Shown here piece after piece: positions 1 to 11,800 of a stretch of 64,000 nt of DNA; position 1 is the stretch's first letter; each line of letters starts with the position of its first letter. The stretch is from Symsagittifera roscoffensis. Taxonomy: Eukaryota; Xenacoelomorpha; Acoela; Convolutidae. The notes under the pieces are model-generated. The model was not told where the DNA came from, made no database searches, and was given only the letters and a program-made list of their open reading frames with translations. A program made the translations under genes and the position numbers. The DNA is taken from positions 82,994 through 146,993 of the forward strand of contig NW_026970991.1 of assembly GCF_963678635.1 (NCBI RefSeq). The letters run 5' to 3'.

Positions 1-124
1 TTTGTTTTCCAACCTAAGTCGCAAATATTGTTGCGTTAAAAAGAGTTCATTTTGAAAGTGTTCGTTTTGATCAAAAAACAGCTATTAAGTACAGCCAATG
101 CTAAGGATTTTAACACAGAATATT

Positions 125-296
125 TTTGCTCCGACTTTGGTAACAAGAGTAACGGAAAATTTGTGCTCGGCGTGGGTTTTTTTCTTCAGATAAATTTCGA
201 CTTTTTAACTAGCTTTTTTTGACATTTTTTTTATATCATTCGAAAGCTATTGTTGTCTTGAGCTTAAATTTGAAAAGATATTTCAGCTGTGATCAT
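125..296 (+). repeat. Truncated copy of the 4.1-6.2 kb dispersed repeat
   Basis: This stretch matches the start of the repeat at 4149: a CTCCGACTTT-like beginning, 'agtaacgga', 'tttgtgctcg', 'caaatttcgac' and 'tttgaaaagatattt', all in the same order. It stops abruptly at the TATC microsatellite, so the rest was lost or replaced. Seen by eye; the identity percentage was not computed. Confidence 0.6.
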
Positions 297-307
297 CTAT
301 CTATCTG

Positions 308-376
<69 letters not shown>
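295..376. repeat. (TATC)n microsatellite
   Basis: About 20 nearly perfect copies of TATC, with one TGTC interruption near the left end. It directly adjoins a truncated dispersed repeat. Confidence 0.95.
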
Positions 377-3300
377 TATTTAATTGGCATTTCATGTGAC
401 GCATGTTTAAGAAGTCCCTATGTTGACATGTTTAAGAGAATTCTATGTTTGCATGATCAAACTTTTTCAACGTATTATTTTTTGCATGTTTAACGAAAGT
501 GTTCTTGCACGTTTAAGCTATATCGTACATTAAAACGCTTTAGAATTTTCATTTGGCACATGTTCAAGAAGTCCCTATGTTGGCCAAAACCTTGCAAGGG
601 TTGAAAAATTTATTCAAGTCAGCGTTTCAAAATCAATTGGAGCTCGAATGCGCTTCAACTCTTACATTTTTTCTGTATTCCCAACGTAAAACTATCGAAG
701 TTTTTGTTTCACAATTTACTTGATTAAATTTGAATTTCTCAACCCCATAGTGGGGTGCTATCAGGGTACAATCTGGGGTTGCAAATCTAGCCTCCAAGTG
801 TGACTGCTCAAATCCTTATGGTTTTCGAGATATGGCGTTTTTAATGATTTTGTCATTTTTTTTCTTCAAATATCGGTCACATTTTTGCAAATATCGGTCT
901 TGTGTATGCGAAGTGCAACTTCGCCTCTGTGTGTCTGTGTGAAATAATGTTTGCCAATGTTGAAATACTTCTGTTTGCTGCTAGTACGAACAGTAGTAGT
1001 GTAAAGTAGTGAACAGTTGTAGTGTAAAGTGCTCGAGACAATCTACGGTTATCAGCATACATATGATGAATCGCGCATGCTTCAACATGACAATTTTCCC
1101 TTTTTCGCAGCGCAGTTTTTTTTAGCTTCTTGTTTCAGTGTTCATTATTAACAAATTTTGGCCTGTACTACAGATAACATACTTTGCCATAATGGCTAAA
1201 AAATGTCTGAGGTGGCATCTCCTCAAATGTCTTGAAAGCTTGGAAAAAATGGGAAATTTTTTCGTATTTGGGATTTGATTGTCGCCTAATGAGGTCCTGA
1301 TCTTCTGTTTTATTTTTTTATTCTTAATTTGATGGCAATGTTGAAAATGGCAATGTTTGTCAATTACTAGATTCCGTTTTAGGCTTCACGTTGTGAGGTT
1401 AAGACAGGATGCTTCATAACTCATTAGATTTGGAGAAATGACTTTTTAATTATTTTGTAGGTTTGTCTGTTTTGAGTCAAGGTAGATTTAGCAAACTTAA
1501 CGATGTTATCAAAGCGGATCAGGGCCAAAACAATTTTTCTCAGTTAAATAGTAAAATCGGGATCCAAAATTTCAAAATCGGGATCCAAAAATGCATCTTT
1601 TTAAATTTACTTAAATTAGAAAATGGAAACCGCCTTCAGATGCCCTTGGTCTCTGTGCTTTGATATATATGGCAATATAGTTTTTATGGAAGCAATTTAC
1701 AGATTCAACAATGTGTTTATGCATCGTTTGTGCGAGTCTTGAGCTATTTTTTGTTTTTGGAGGGGTATGCTGTGCGAAAATCAATATTTCCAAACTGGAA
1801 TCTGACTAATTTAAACGAACATAAACCTCACTCTCATGTGATCTCTTGATTTACCTCTGAGCGCTTATTTTTTGATGATGTTGTATGTAATTCTCGATTT
1901 AATTGTTGAAAATTTTAGGCAGCCTGACCATCGATGAATGGTTTTATCTAATTCTTGCAGTATACCAATTACGAGCACACTCATCGCACAAACACGACCA
2001 CTACGCAATACTACACATCCGCCCATAACTATGGGATCAGATCAGCGAGAAAATTTCGGTTCCAAAAAAGAGATAGTTAGAAAGATAAAAGTCTGATGTA
2101 TCCACAAACATCAGTTGAAATAACAACAAAGTAGATTCCCAGAAGTAAAAATTAGAGATTGGACGCGACTTGGCATCTCAATTAGGATACGGTTATTGTA
2201 CTCGTCCTAATTTTTGTTTGAGTATAATTAACAACCGAAAGAAAATAGAGTGTCCACTGTGTCACGTAGTATTTCACGACACAAAACTTCACGACTCTTC
2301 AGTTGTCAAATCCGACAGAGTTGGTTTTAAGGTGCGTATAGAAAGGCTCTCATAGTGGCTGCGATGCTGAGCCACTGCTGAAATGAAGACTGATGCAGAA
2401 CGGCTCTTGCCAATTGCTATCAAGTGAGGCAAAAATGGTTAATCGAGCTGGTTAATCGAATTAAAGTACGTTAAAACCACTGGAGACTAACAAATTATGT
2501 CACTAGCCGATAACTAAATGTCTGGTACAAAGTAACCGACCTTAGACTTGGAGAAGTGAACAACTGTGTTGTCATAGTATGGCTTTTGGACGAGCTGAAA
2601 TCGACCAAACGGATATCTGGTTTAACTAAATCAACGTACTGATTACGACAGAGAATGGATCCAAACGACGCCGCCTTCTCGTGGTGACCTATTGACATTT
2701 TGAAAAACCAATATATAGCAAGGTTTAGTTTTTTAAAATTAAATCGGGGTGTTTTTAATATTCTTTGCCAATAAGAAATACGTCTGTTTGCGACTAGTAC
2801 TAGCCAATTGATGTAAAATTTCCAAAGCTATCCACGGTTATCAGCTGCATATGTTGGGTCGTTTGTGATTTAACCTTACAATTTTCTCTGTCGCGCATTG
2901 CAAGGTTTTAGTGTCGTGTTTCAGTGTTCATTCTTAACAAATTTTGTCCGGCACATCAGATTCCATGGCAAAATGAGGCAAAAACGTTTAATTCAAGACG
3001 AATCTAATCGAAATTTCTACCACTTGAAACAAACAAGTGACGTCATTGGCCGATAGTTAACACGCTAGTACAAATAAACCGGCCTTATACGCGAAGAGTT
3101 TTTATGAGTGGGATTTGAGATAAGCTCAAATGAAGCTCCGATCTAATAATTAAAAATACTACGAATGAAAATGATACCAATCAAATTTTTTCATTACGAG
3201 CAGGGAAGCACCCAACCCGTGCTCAAAAGTGGTTGAGACAGTGGTTGAGCTGAGCTGATCAACAGCACTAACACTTCACTACCCAAAGTGTTCCAGCTTT

Positions 3301-4146
3301 GGTACTTTTTGACTACACTCATCTCCCATTTTGACTGACCATCCGCGAAGCATTTGGACCGTGCCTTAGGTGCCAATTAAAATAAAATGACGAAAAACTT
3401 GAGCCGAAAAATACGATTTTGCTATCAAAGCCTCATTTTTGACAGGGTATCTTGTATTTGGAGAGATTTCAGTAAATTTTTCACGAAATAAAAAATTCGC
3501 AGAATTTTTCGCCAGGTGTTGCAGATAATTCCGACAAAAGAGCCTTTTATTTCAGGACAGGTTCAAACGGACCTCCTGAATATATAAAAACGACGCGCGT
3601 TGGTTCCAACGTTCGTTCAAAGACTTTTCATGATGCTGAGAAATCTCTAAATTACACGCTAAAATTTTTTTGGCTTCTAAGTGTTAGTGGACGAACATGT
3701 GATGTAACATTATGGATTTTTCGATGATTTGTGTCTCTAAATGGCGTGAATCAGACTGAGAATCAAGTCAAGCAAAACTACGATTACTCTTGCTTTGTCT
3801 ATAGCTTTTGTTTACTACAATTTTGCCGGAAAAACTGTTTTGCTCTGTCAAGGATTGTTGTGATTCTCCTAGTTAATTTAGCTCGGACTAAAAACATGGA
3901 GAAAAGTTTCAAAATGGAATAAAGTATGAACAAACCCAAGTGAAACAGCGAAAATTTTGCTTTAATACTTTTTGCGTTCAATTTCAGATATATACTGTAT
4001 ATTTCAACAAAACTAGCTTTAATTTCAAGAAATTTGTTCCCTGATTTTAAATTCAATACGTGTACTTCCTGAATTATAATTCCTACATATATAGATCCTG
4101 ATTTTAATTTTCAACCCTCGCTGTTCTGTAATTTTTATATGGCTTT
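377..4146. other. Gene-free repeat-rich stretch
   Basis: No convincing coding exon is visible; open frames are short and low in complexity. Two diverged repeat pairs can be seen. A sequence near 930-1165 ('ctgtttgc..ctagtac', 'acggttatcag', 'gtttcagtgttcatt.ttaacaaattttg') recurs at about 2780-2955. A second at about 2405-2560 ('gaggcaaaaa', 'gccgata', 'accg..ctta') recurs at about 2970-3100. These look like old dispersed elements. Confidence 0.55.
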
Positions 4147-4148
4147 TT

Positions 4149-4936
4149 GTTCCGACTTTCGATACGAAAGTAACGGAATATTTGTGCTCGTGGTTGGGTT
4201 TTTTTTTCTTCAGACAAATTTCGACCTTTTAACTAGCCATTTTTGACGGAATTTTTTTTATCATTCAAAAGGTATTGTTGTCCTGAGCTCAAATTTGAAA
4301 AGATATTTTACCTGTGATCATTTTTCATAAAGTTATGGGGGTTTAAAGATTGTCATTTTGGCCAATTTGCCAATTTGGGACAATTAACGCGCGATATATT
4401 TCGCGCTATTAACGCGTAAGCGGAGAGTTAATCCGTCTTAAAATCATTCCAAATTGGTTGAAAGAAGCTTACTTGCCATTTTTGATTTGTTACAAGGAGC
4501 GAAATTCATCCTTTTACACTTTACATGGCGTGTGGGGGGATGATTTTAATTTAAAAAAATTTTAATAAAAAAAATAATAATTTCATTTTTTTTTACATTT
4601 AATTTTTTAATGTTATTACTGATCCATAAAGCTTTAAAAGGCAGTCGGAACATTCAGGGCTTCACCCTGATACGAGCAGTCTTGTATTATGTTTATTTTC
4701 AACAGCTGCATTTGAGCTTCAGTTTGCCTCAAGCTCAGTATCAGAAAATTTAATGTAACTAATCAATTTTACCATAACTACCCAACAGACAAAGTGAAAG
4801 CTATTTAGATATAGGCTGATAAGTTATTTTGAGTTATAAGATAATGTAAGAGTTATAAAAGATGCAGTTTGTTGAAATTACAACGTTACTGTTGAAATAT
4901 AATGGTAGGATTGTTGAAATCAAAAGTCATTTAGCA
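4149..4936 (+). mobile_element. MITE-like repeat, tandem copy 1
   Basis: This is the first unit of a tandem array with a period of about 788 bp. Its core runs from GTTCCGAC (4149) to the inverted GTCGGAAC (4644-4651), an 8-bp terminal inverted repeat. Next comes a small hairpin (CAGGG..CCCTG, 4653-4670). The core contains a palindromic 'cgcgcgatatatttcgcgc' motif. It has no coding capacity, so it is probably a non-autonomous transposon plus flank. The family is not identified. Confidence 0.55.
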
Positions 4937-5724
4937 GCCTTGTTGTTTCAACTTTCGAAGAAAGTGACGGAATATTTGTGCTCGGGGTGTTTTTTTTCTC
5001 AATACAAGTTTCCACTCTTTAACTAGTCATTGCGGATTTTTTTAACGTCATTCAAATAGTATTGTTGTCCTGAGCTCAAATTTGAAAAGATATTTTTACC
5101 TGTGATCATTTTTCATAAAGTTATGGGGGTTTAAAGATTGCCATTTTGGCCAATTTGCCAATTTGGGACAATTAACGCGCGATATATTTCGCGCTATTAA
5201 CGCGTAAGCGGAGAGTTAATCCGTCTTAAAATCATTCCAAATTTGTTGAAAGAAGCTTACTTGCCATTTTTGATTTGTTACAAGGAGCGAAATTCATCCT
5301 TTTACACTTTACATGGCGTGTGGGGGGATGATTTTTATTTAAAAAAATTTTAATTAAAAAAAATAATAATTTCATTTTTTTTACATTTAATTTTTTAATG
5401 TTATTACTGATCCATAAAGCTTTAAAAGGCAGTCGGAACATTCAGGGCTTCACCCTGATACGAGCAGTCTTGTCTTATGTTTATTTTCAACAGCTGCATT
5501 TGAGCTTCAGTTTGCCTCAAGCTCAGTATCAGAAAATTTAATGTAACTAATCAATTTTACCATAACTACCCAACAGACAAAGTGAAAGCTATTTAGATAT
5601 AGGCTGATAAGTTATTTTGAGTTATAAGATAATGTTAGAGTTATAAAAGATGCAGTTTGTTGAAATTACAACGTTACTGTTGAAATATAATGGTAGGATT
5701 GTTGAAATCAAAAGTCATTTAGCA
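4937..5724 (+). mobile_element. MITE-like repeat, tandem copy 2
   Basis: This unit repeats the preceding one at a constant offset of 788 bp with very few differences (for example 4321=5109, 4621=5409, 4921=5709). The near identity implies a recent tandem duplication rather than two independent insertions. The left end reads 'caactttcgaag' in place of the GTTCCGAC terminus. Confidence 0.7.
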
Positions 5725-6195
5725 GCCTTGTTGTTTCAACTTTCGAAGAAAGTGACGGAATATTTGTGCTCGGGGTGTTTTTTTTCTCAATACAAGTTTC
5801 CACTCTTTAACTAGTCATTGCGGATTTTTTTAACGTCATTCAAATAGTATTGTTGTCCTTAGCTCAAATTTAAAAAGATCATTTCTCGCAATGTTATGGG
5901 GATTTAAATATTGCCAATTAGGGACAATTAACGCACGATGTATTTCGTGCTATTAACGGGTAAATGAAGATTTAATCCGCATTGGAATTTGTTTCAAATT
6001 GATATGAGGCTTGATATTTAGTGTATTTATTACTTACCAACATGCGAGATATATCGTATTAATCTTTAAATAGCTTGGGGACGATTTTCAATTATTTTTT
6101 TTTTGAAAAATCTTATCAGTTTTTTTAAAGCGAACACTGCTGTATAGACCTTGAAACGCAGTCGGAACATTTGGGGCTTTGCTCTTATACGAGCA
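5725..6195 (+). repeat. Diverged third copy of the tandem repeat
   Basis: It starts almost identically to copy 2 ('actttcgaagaaagtgacgg'), then diverges. The end is recognisable as 'cgcagtcggaacatt' with the hairpin-like GGGCTTTGCTCTTATACGAGCAG. It is shorter than the 788-bp unit and more mutated. Confidence 0.6.
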
Positions 6196-6324
6196 GACTT
6201 ATTATAATTAAGATAGTTTTGTTGAAATATACTATTGGAAATTTTCATATTGGATTCAAAAACGTATGGCTCAATTGCTATGTTAATGTATTTCATGACT
6301 ATAATTGAGTCATTTTGGTAAACC

Positions 6325-6440
6325 CCCATGGCTTCAAGAAAATTTGATCACAGGTAAAGTATCCTTTAATTTTGAGCTCAGGACAGCAATACTTTTCGAT
6401 TGATATTAAAAAATTGCTGGTCAAAAATTTGTCTGGAGAA
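6325..6440 (-). repeat. Inverted fragment of the same repeat family
   Basis: On the minus strand this reads 'cagacaaattttt..', then 'gtattg.tgtcctgagctcaaa', then 'tttacctgtgatca', matching the left third of the 4149 unit. Its opposite orientation supports a dispersed mobile repeat rather than only a satellite. Confidence 0.5.
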
Positions 6441-8627
6441 TCTCAAGCAGCTTTTTGAAAGAAATAAATGTGAACGTTTTCACATAATTGATCATGAAAA
6501 AAGTATAATACCGAAGATTAATTTATCAAAGGGTTGCCTCGATTTTTTTGTCTCATACACCGAGAATTTCATTTTTGCCATGAGGTTACAATAAGCTTCT
6601 TGACATGTGAAATAGATATATGTGAGTCATAATCCGCTAAAAAACGATCTTAAAATATTTTTGTTTAAATATCAAAAATCTCGTTTATAGAAAAATTGCA
6701 GAAAATGACAAATAGCTGTAGAATGAAAGTTGTTATAAAATGAAACAAGAGTTACTTGCTATTCTATAGCGCTGAACTTTCCGATAACAATTACTGATGC
6801 AAAAAATATTTTAAAAAAGAAAGAACGAAAGTCTTTTTATGCTCCTGGGTAACAACTGATAGCTAGATCAGTACAAACTGCCAAGGGCTTTATCAATCCA
6901 CGATTGTTTTTAGTCTGATATGATAGTAGTGCCGTGGCCAATTGATAAAGCGCGTGGCTCTCTACATGATCACACAGGGTTTCCAATGTCTTCCGCCTCC
7001 TCAAGGTGGCAAAGCCTCCCCCAGTATGACCCTTAAGTGATTAGAGCCGGGTTCTAATAAGTATGAAATATTTGATACGATATATCATTCGACCCCTATT
7101 TGGTATCTGGTTTTGTGTGGAAAAAAAAATAAAGTTCAAAATAAGCACACCCGAATAAAATGTTCCCAAGAAGAAGCCTCATAGCATTAAAGTGTTTTGG
7201 TGTACCTAAGTAATAAAATAAGGTTTCTTGGCAGTTTTAAAGTTGCTTTAACAAACTAAAATTTGTCTGGTTTGCTTTTTATATTTCCCGTTATCAGTAA
7301 AAAAACGCCAAATATCCGAACGCATGAATTTTTCTCTTCTAAGTCAGGAGCAAGGTGTTCTTGAAACTGTGCTACGATGACTGTTTAAGAACTTGGAAGG
7401 ACACTAAAAGAAAAAGATAATTATTAATTGAGGTTTTTCATATGTGTCGCTTTTGAACTCGCACGCAAAAAATAATGCTGCACTCGTTGAAAAAAAAACC
7501 GATTCAAAAGAAGCAAGTGCGTAGCGTCACCAAGCAATTAGATATTTCCATTTGTTCAAAAATTTAAGGTACGCAAATGACTATTTTAGTTAACCGAATT
7601 TTTTATCAATGTCGTTAGAAATTTTTGGTTAATTGAGTTAAGACGATTGGAAATTGGAAATTTTAGCGCCGGTGATAGTGAGCGCGACTAAATTTCATGA
7701 TCCATAAATTTGATCAAATTTTTAATTTTGGACCCCATTTTTTCCAACAATTTTGTTAATTGCTTTTTTAACTAAATTATTTTTTCCGAAATTTTTCCAG
7801 CATCCAAAAAAACGCAAAGTTATCAGATGCAATAATTTTCTCCAGATAAGTCATAACATTAAATTTTGCTCTAATCAGTCGAATGAGCTACTCTTAAGTT
7901 AACTTTTGTAGACTATTTGTATATATAAATAAATGGTAAACTTTAAGGCAAAATTTAATCCCAATTCTTTTTTCCCATTACTTAATTTGGTAAGGCTCTA
8001 TAGTTGGTCTGATTTCTGAATTTTAATACAGAAGTCAAGCTTCAGTTCCCTCTAAAACTGCGTTTTCGCCTTAAGTCATTTATTGTTCACAAATTAGTCG
8101 TGAAACATTTTTTATTTCACTTTTTCCCATCTGACTTTTAAAATGAGTTGTTAAATTAGGCTTTAACGAAAACTAAGACTAAAAGTTTCTCATTTCTAAA
8201 CGGCTTTTACGAGCAGAAACTCCTGTGATAATTGAATTTTTGTTAATGCGCACTTTTTTCACCGCTTGATTTTGCCGTAAAATTCATTTAAAAGCGGTGT
8301 TTATAGCAAAAAAAGGCGGCCTCCCGAGTTTTTTGCAACAATTAATAGTTTTTTTTTCAATTTAAATACAAAAAGCTGCAGTAGGGGACGCAATAATTGA
8401 GAATTTTTTCTGTTATATAAAATTTTCTGCTATTTATGATTTATACTTATCATATTTAGATGTTTTTATTAACTCTAAAATAGCGAAGAAAATTACCTCC
8501 AAGTTTTTTAATTGCTATTATTGGCGTCTGTAATTTTTAACGTGCGTTTTTTCAGACTAGTATTGTTACTATTATAATAATAGTCTAATATATCCAATAT
8601 ATTGTCTATTATTATCACCATCATCAG
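6441..8627. other. Gene-free AT-rich stretch upstream of the CCCH gene
   Basis: No coding region or RNA gene is recognisable. The last bases (8609-8627, 'ttattatcaccatcatcag') look like a 3' splice site. The first coding exon may therefore follow a 5'-UTR intron or a trans-splice acceptor. No promoter motif can be defended. Confidence 0.4.
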
Positions 8628-8640
8628 GTAGTGGTATAAA

Positions 8641-8815
8641 ATGAACTCCGAAATTGAAGTCGCACTACCTTACAAGAAGAAGCTGTGTAGTAACTTCACG
8701 AAAGGGTCTTGCATCGCCGGACAAGACTGTACGTTTGCTCACGGACAACGAGAACTGAGGAGTTTTGAGAACCCAATCTACAAATCGATGCTGTGTACTT
8801 CGTACGAACAGGGAG
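8641..8815 (+). CDS. CCCH gene exon 1: start, finger 1, first half of finger 2
   Basis: Begins MNSEIEVALPYKKKLC. Finger 1 is C-SNFTKGS-C-IAGQD-C-TFA-H (spacing 7-5-3), followed by GQREL. Finger 2 begins with LCTSYEQG and is split by the intron. The donor is GTATGT at 8816, leaving phase 1. If the intron were retained, the frame would stop at once. Confidence 0.85.
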
Positions 8816-11800
8816 GTATGTAATACTTCTGAACCAAGCTTCTTTTATTGATAGTTCGCGTAATTGACGAGACTGTCCTAGGACTTGATTCAATTGATAC
8901 TTTTTGTTTTAAACCTGAGCTCGTTTAGCTTTAACCAATGAGTTCCCCCACCCCCATTTTAGCCATAACTTATTGGGCCCAAAAAAATCCTTACGGTGGC
9001 TATAATTATCTAGACCGAAGGCTTATAATAGAAAAGTAATGATTTCGATCGTTATCAGATGGTACAGCTGAGATGAGTTTCATTTTATGAGCTAAACCTC
9101 TGTTTTCTTGTTGTTGCAGGTATTTGTCAGATGGGCAATGACTGTCTGCTGGCGCATGGGGAGGGGGAACTGAGGGCTGATGACGTTGTCACCTCAATGG
9201 GCGGGGCGAGTCAGGATGAGAATGTTCCCCCTGTGGGGGCAAAAGGAGGTCAAACTGGACAAACGAAGAAGGGACAGTACAAGGTTAGAATTATTTCTTT
9301 AATGCAATATTTTTTGGCTTATCCATTTTTGATTACCGTGTTTCAAGAGGTTCCATTAATAGTTATACCCTGAAAAGCTATTTTTATTACACTTGCGGTG
9401 GCAAATGTTTAATTGGAACTATTAGTTTTATAATTCTTGAAATCCCTGTGGTATAAGTTTCAATTCTTGGCAGCGAAAAATTCAACCTCCAAAATTTTAT
9501 TTGATTATCGAATTAATTTTTAATATTTTTAAGAGTGCTCTATGCATCCACTTCGTGAAACACGGCAGCTGCAACATGGACACTAACTGTCAGTTTGCCC
9601 ACGGGAAGGAAGAACTAACCAACACTTCTCCACCAGACACAAATGACCCCAAATACAAGACTAAATTGTGCATCCCATTCGAACAGGAGAATTTCTGTCC
9701 TAATGGGGACTACTGTGTGTTTGCCCATGGAAATGGAGAGCTCAAAAGCTTACCCGAGGTTTGAAATATTTTAAACGAGCATCAGGCGTTTTTCGCTGCT
9801 CTTTTTATGTTAATGTTTTTTGTTACCTTAGGCTCAAAATTGACCTCAAAAAATGCTTGTCAACCAGAGATGCCTGATTAATGTTTTCATTTTATCACAC
9901 TTGTTTGCCCTATTTTCCCAGTTCCTTTTGAGTTCCTAATGTTCTCTGAAAGGAGAATATAATCTTGGAAATCCTAGAAGTTAATATGTTGTTTGGTACT
10001 TTCATAAATTACATTCTTGGACAGAATTTATTTCAAATTCAGGGTTTTAGTCTTTAAAATGCCTGTTTTCGGTGTCCATTTTGGACATAATTTGCTACGA
10101 AATTCAGTGAAATCTTTAATTAGACCAAGAGCAAATGATCAGAACTACCCTCTATGAAACTATCAATATTTGGTTTCAATGACTTACCAATGTTATGCGG
10201 ATCTGATCATTACAGTTGTTCTCAATTGCGCTAAGTTTTGAACTTTGCATGAAAAAGTAAGAAAAGTCCGAGCTTAGTAAAATTTCACACTGATTGTTTC
10301 TCGCTGAGAATGTTTCGCGTCGCTTGAACAATTTTTTTACTCCGGTCATTCAAGAAATAATTCAGTACGATGCAAAACTTAGTGCAGATGAGGAAAACTG
10401 GCATTTTCAGACCTGGCAATTACATAGGTAATTCATTGAAACCAAATTTTACCTAATAAAACCAACAGATAGTTTCATAGATGGTAGCTCTGATCATTTG
10501 CTCTTGGTCCATATAAAAGTTTCACTGAATTTCGTAGAAAATGTTGTCCAAAATGAACACCGAAAGCAGACGTTTTAGAGACTAATATCCTGAATTTTGG
10601 CTTTACTTTGTCCACTAGTGTAGTTGTTCCAACCATTTAAAAAATGCGGTAGAACTTAGTATTCGGGTGTGATTTAGTTTTTTTTGCTTTTTTCACGCAA
10701 AATCAGGTACCACAAATAAGCATCGGAATATGTCGAATTATATAAAATATTAAAGCCCTCTCAGTCGTGATTCGAACGATATTAAAATATTCGGTGTGGA
10801 GAAAAATTGGCTTGAAATTTTTGATTTTTGTCTAATTTGCTGCTATTAAGGTCAGCGTGCAGGCTTACAATAGCTTATTTACGCTTAATTTAAGACGTGA
10901 AAGCCTAGTTATGCTCAAGAAAAGTTAGTATTTTGTGTTGCTAGCGCCATTTTGGGAATATTTTTTTGTTCATTTTTGTCTTTTTTTTTGCAAACTGCTT
11001 CCAAGTGGCCTATTCAGCTATGACTGTCGAATATGCCTAATTTCTTTTTTTTTCGTTCAGAATTGTTTTTATTACACCACTCAGAGAAAACAACACTATT
11101 GGAAAAAATGTTGTATTTTTGTGTAGACTATCATCGGAACATTTTGTGGTATTTGCAGTGTAACCTGTAACCGGCTATCCTTGTTTATCATTTTGATTAG
11201 GATGACAAGAAGGGCAAGGCAGCTGCTCTTTACAAGACTAGTCTGTGCAACAACTTCATTAACCTAGGACTGTGCCCCAGTGGGAAGAACTGCTCGTTTG
11301 CGCATGGGAAGTATGAACTGAGACCCATCGGATTTGACGGTAAATTTTTGTACATTTTGCCTAATGCCATTGTTGTTCCGACCATTGAAAATGGGGAGGA
11401 ACTTTGGATTCAGGTGTATTTTTTGTTTTTTTTCCGCGTAAAATCAGCTACCACAATTAATCATCGGACAGGGTTAAGTGGTATATCATATTAAAGCCCT
11501 TTCGAGACTTTCAAAATTTTCAATTTTTTTCCTCGCAGTGTCGAGAAAAACCGGTTTGAAATTTTTGATTTTTGGCCTAATTTTGAGCTAATTACTAAGG
11601 TAGTTAGTAATTGCAATAGCTTATTTAAGCTTAATTTATGCCGTGAAAACTTATTCTTACTAAATAGCGCAATTTTGGTAATAAAAAAATTGAAAATTCA
11701 AAAAATCTCCGCAGAATTTTTATTTCGTTTTCCAGTCATTCTTCTTCATAAACTGTTTTGCAATTGACGTATTTTACTATGGTTCTGAAATATGCTCAAG

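Noticed and set aside
295..376. TATC array as a CRISPR-like repeat
   Set aside because: Pure tetranucleotide microsatellite with no spacers, in a eukaryotic sequence.
908..924. GCGAAGTGCAACTTCGC palindrome as a terminator or regulatory hairpin
   Set aside because: A related but non-palindromic sequence recurs near 16.1 kb, consistent with a dispersed repeat; no transcript context.
9501..9533. Upstream extension of the exon 3 frame with an in-frame ATG
   Set aside because: It is intronic; the acceptor at 9533 restores phase 0 and the TTP-like lead-in, and the added residues have no finger signature.
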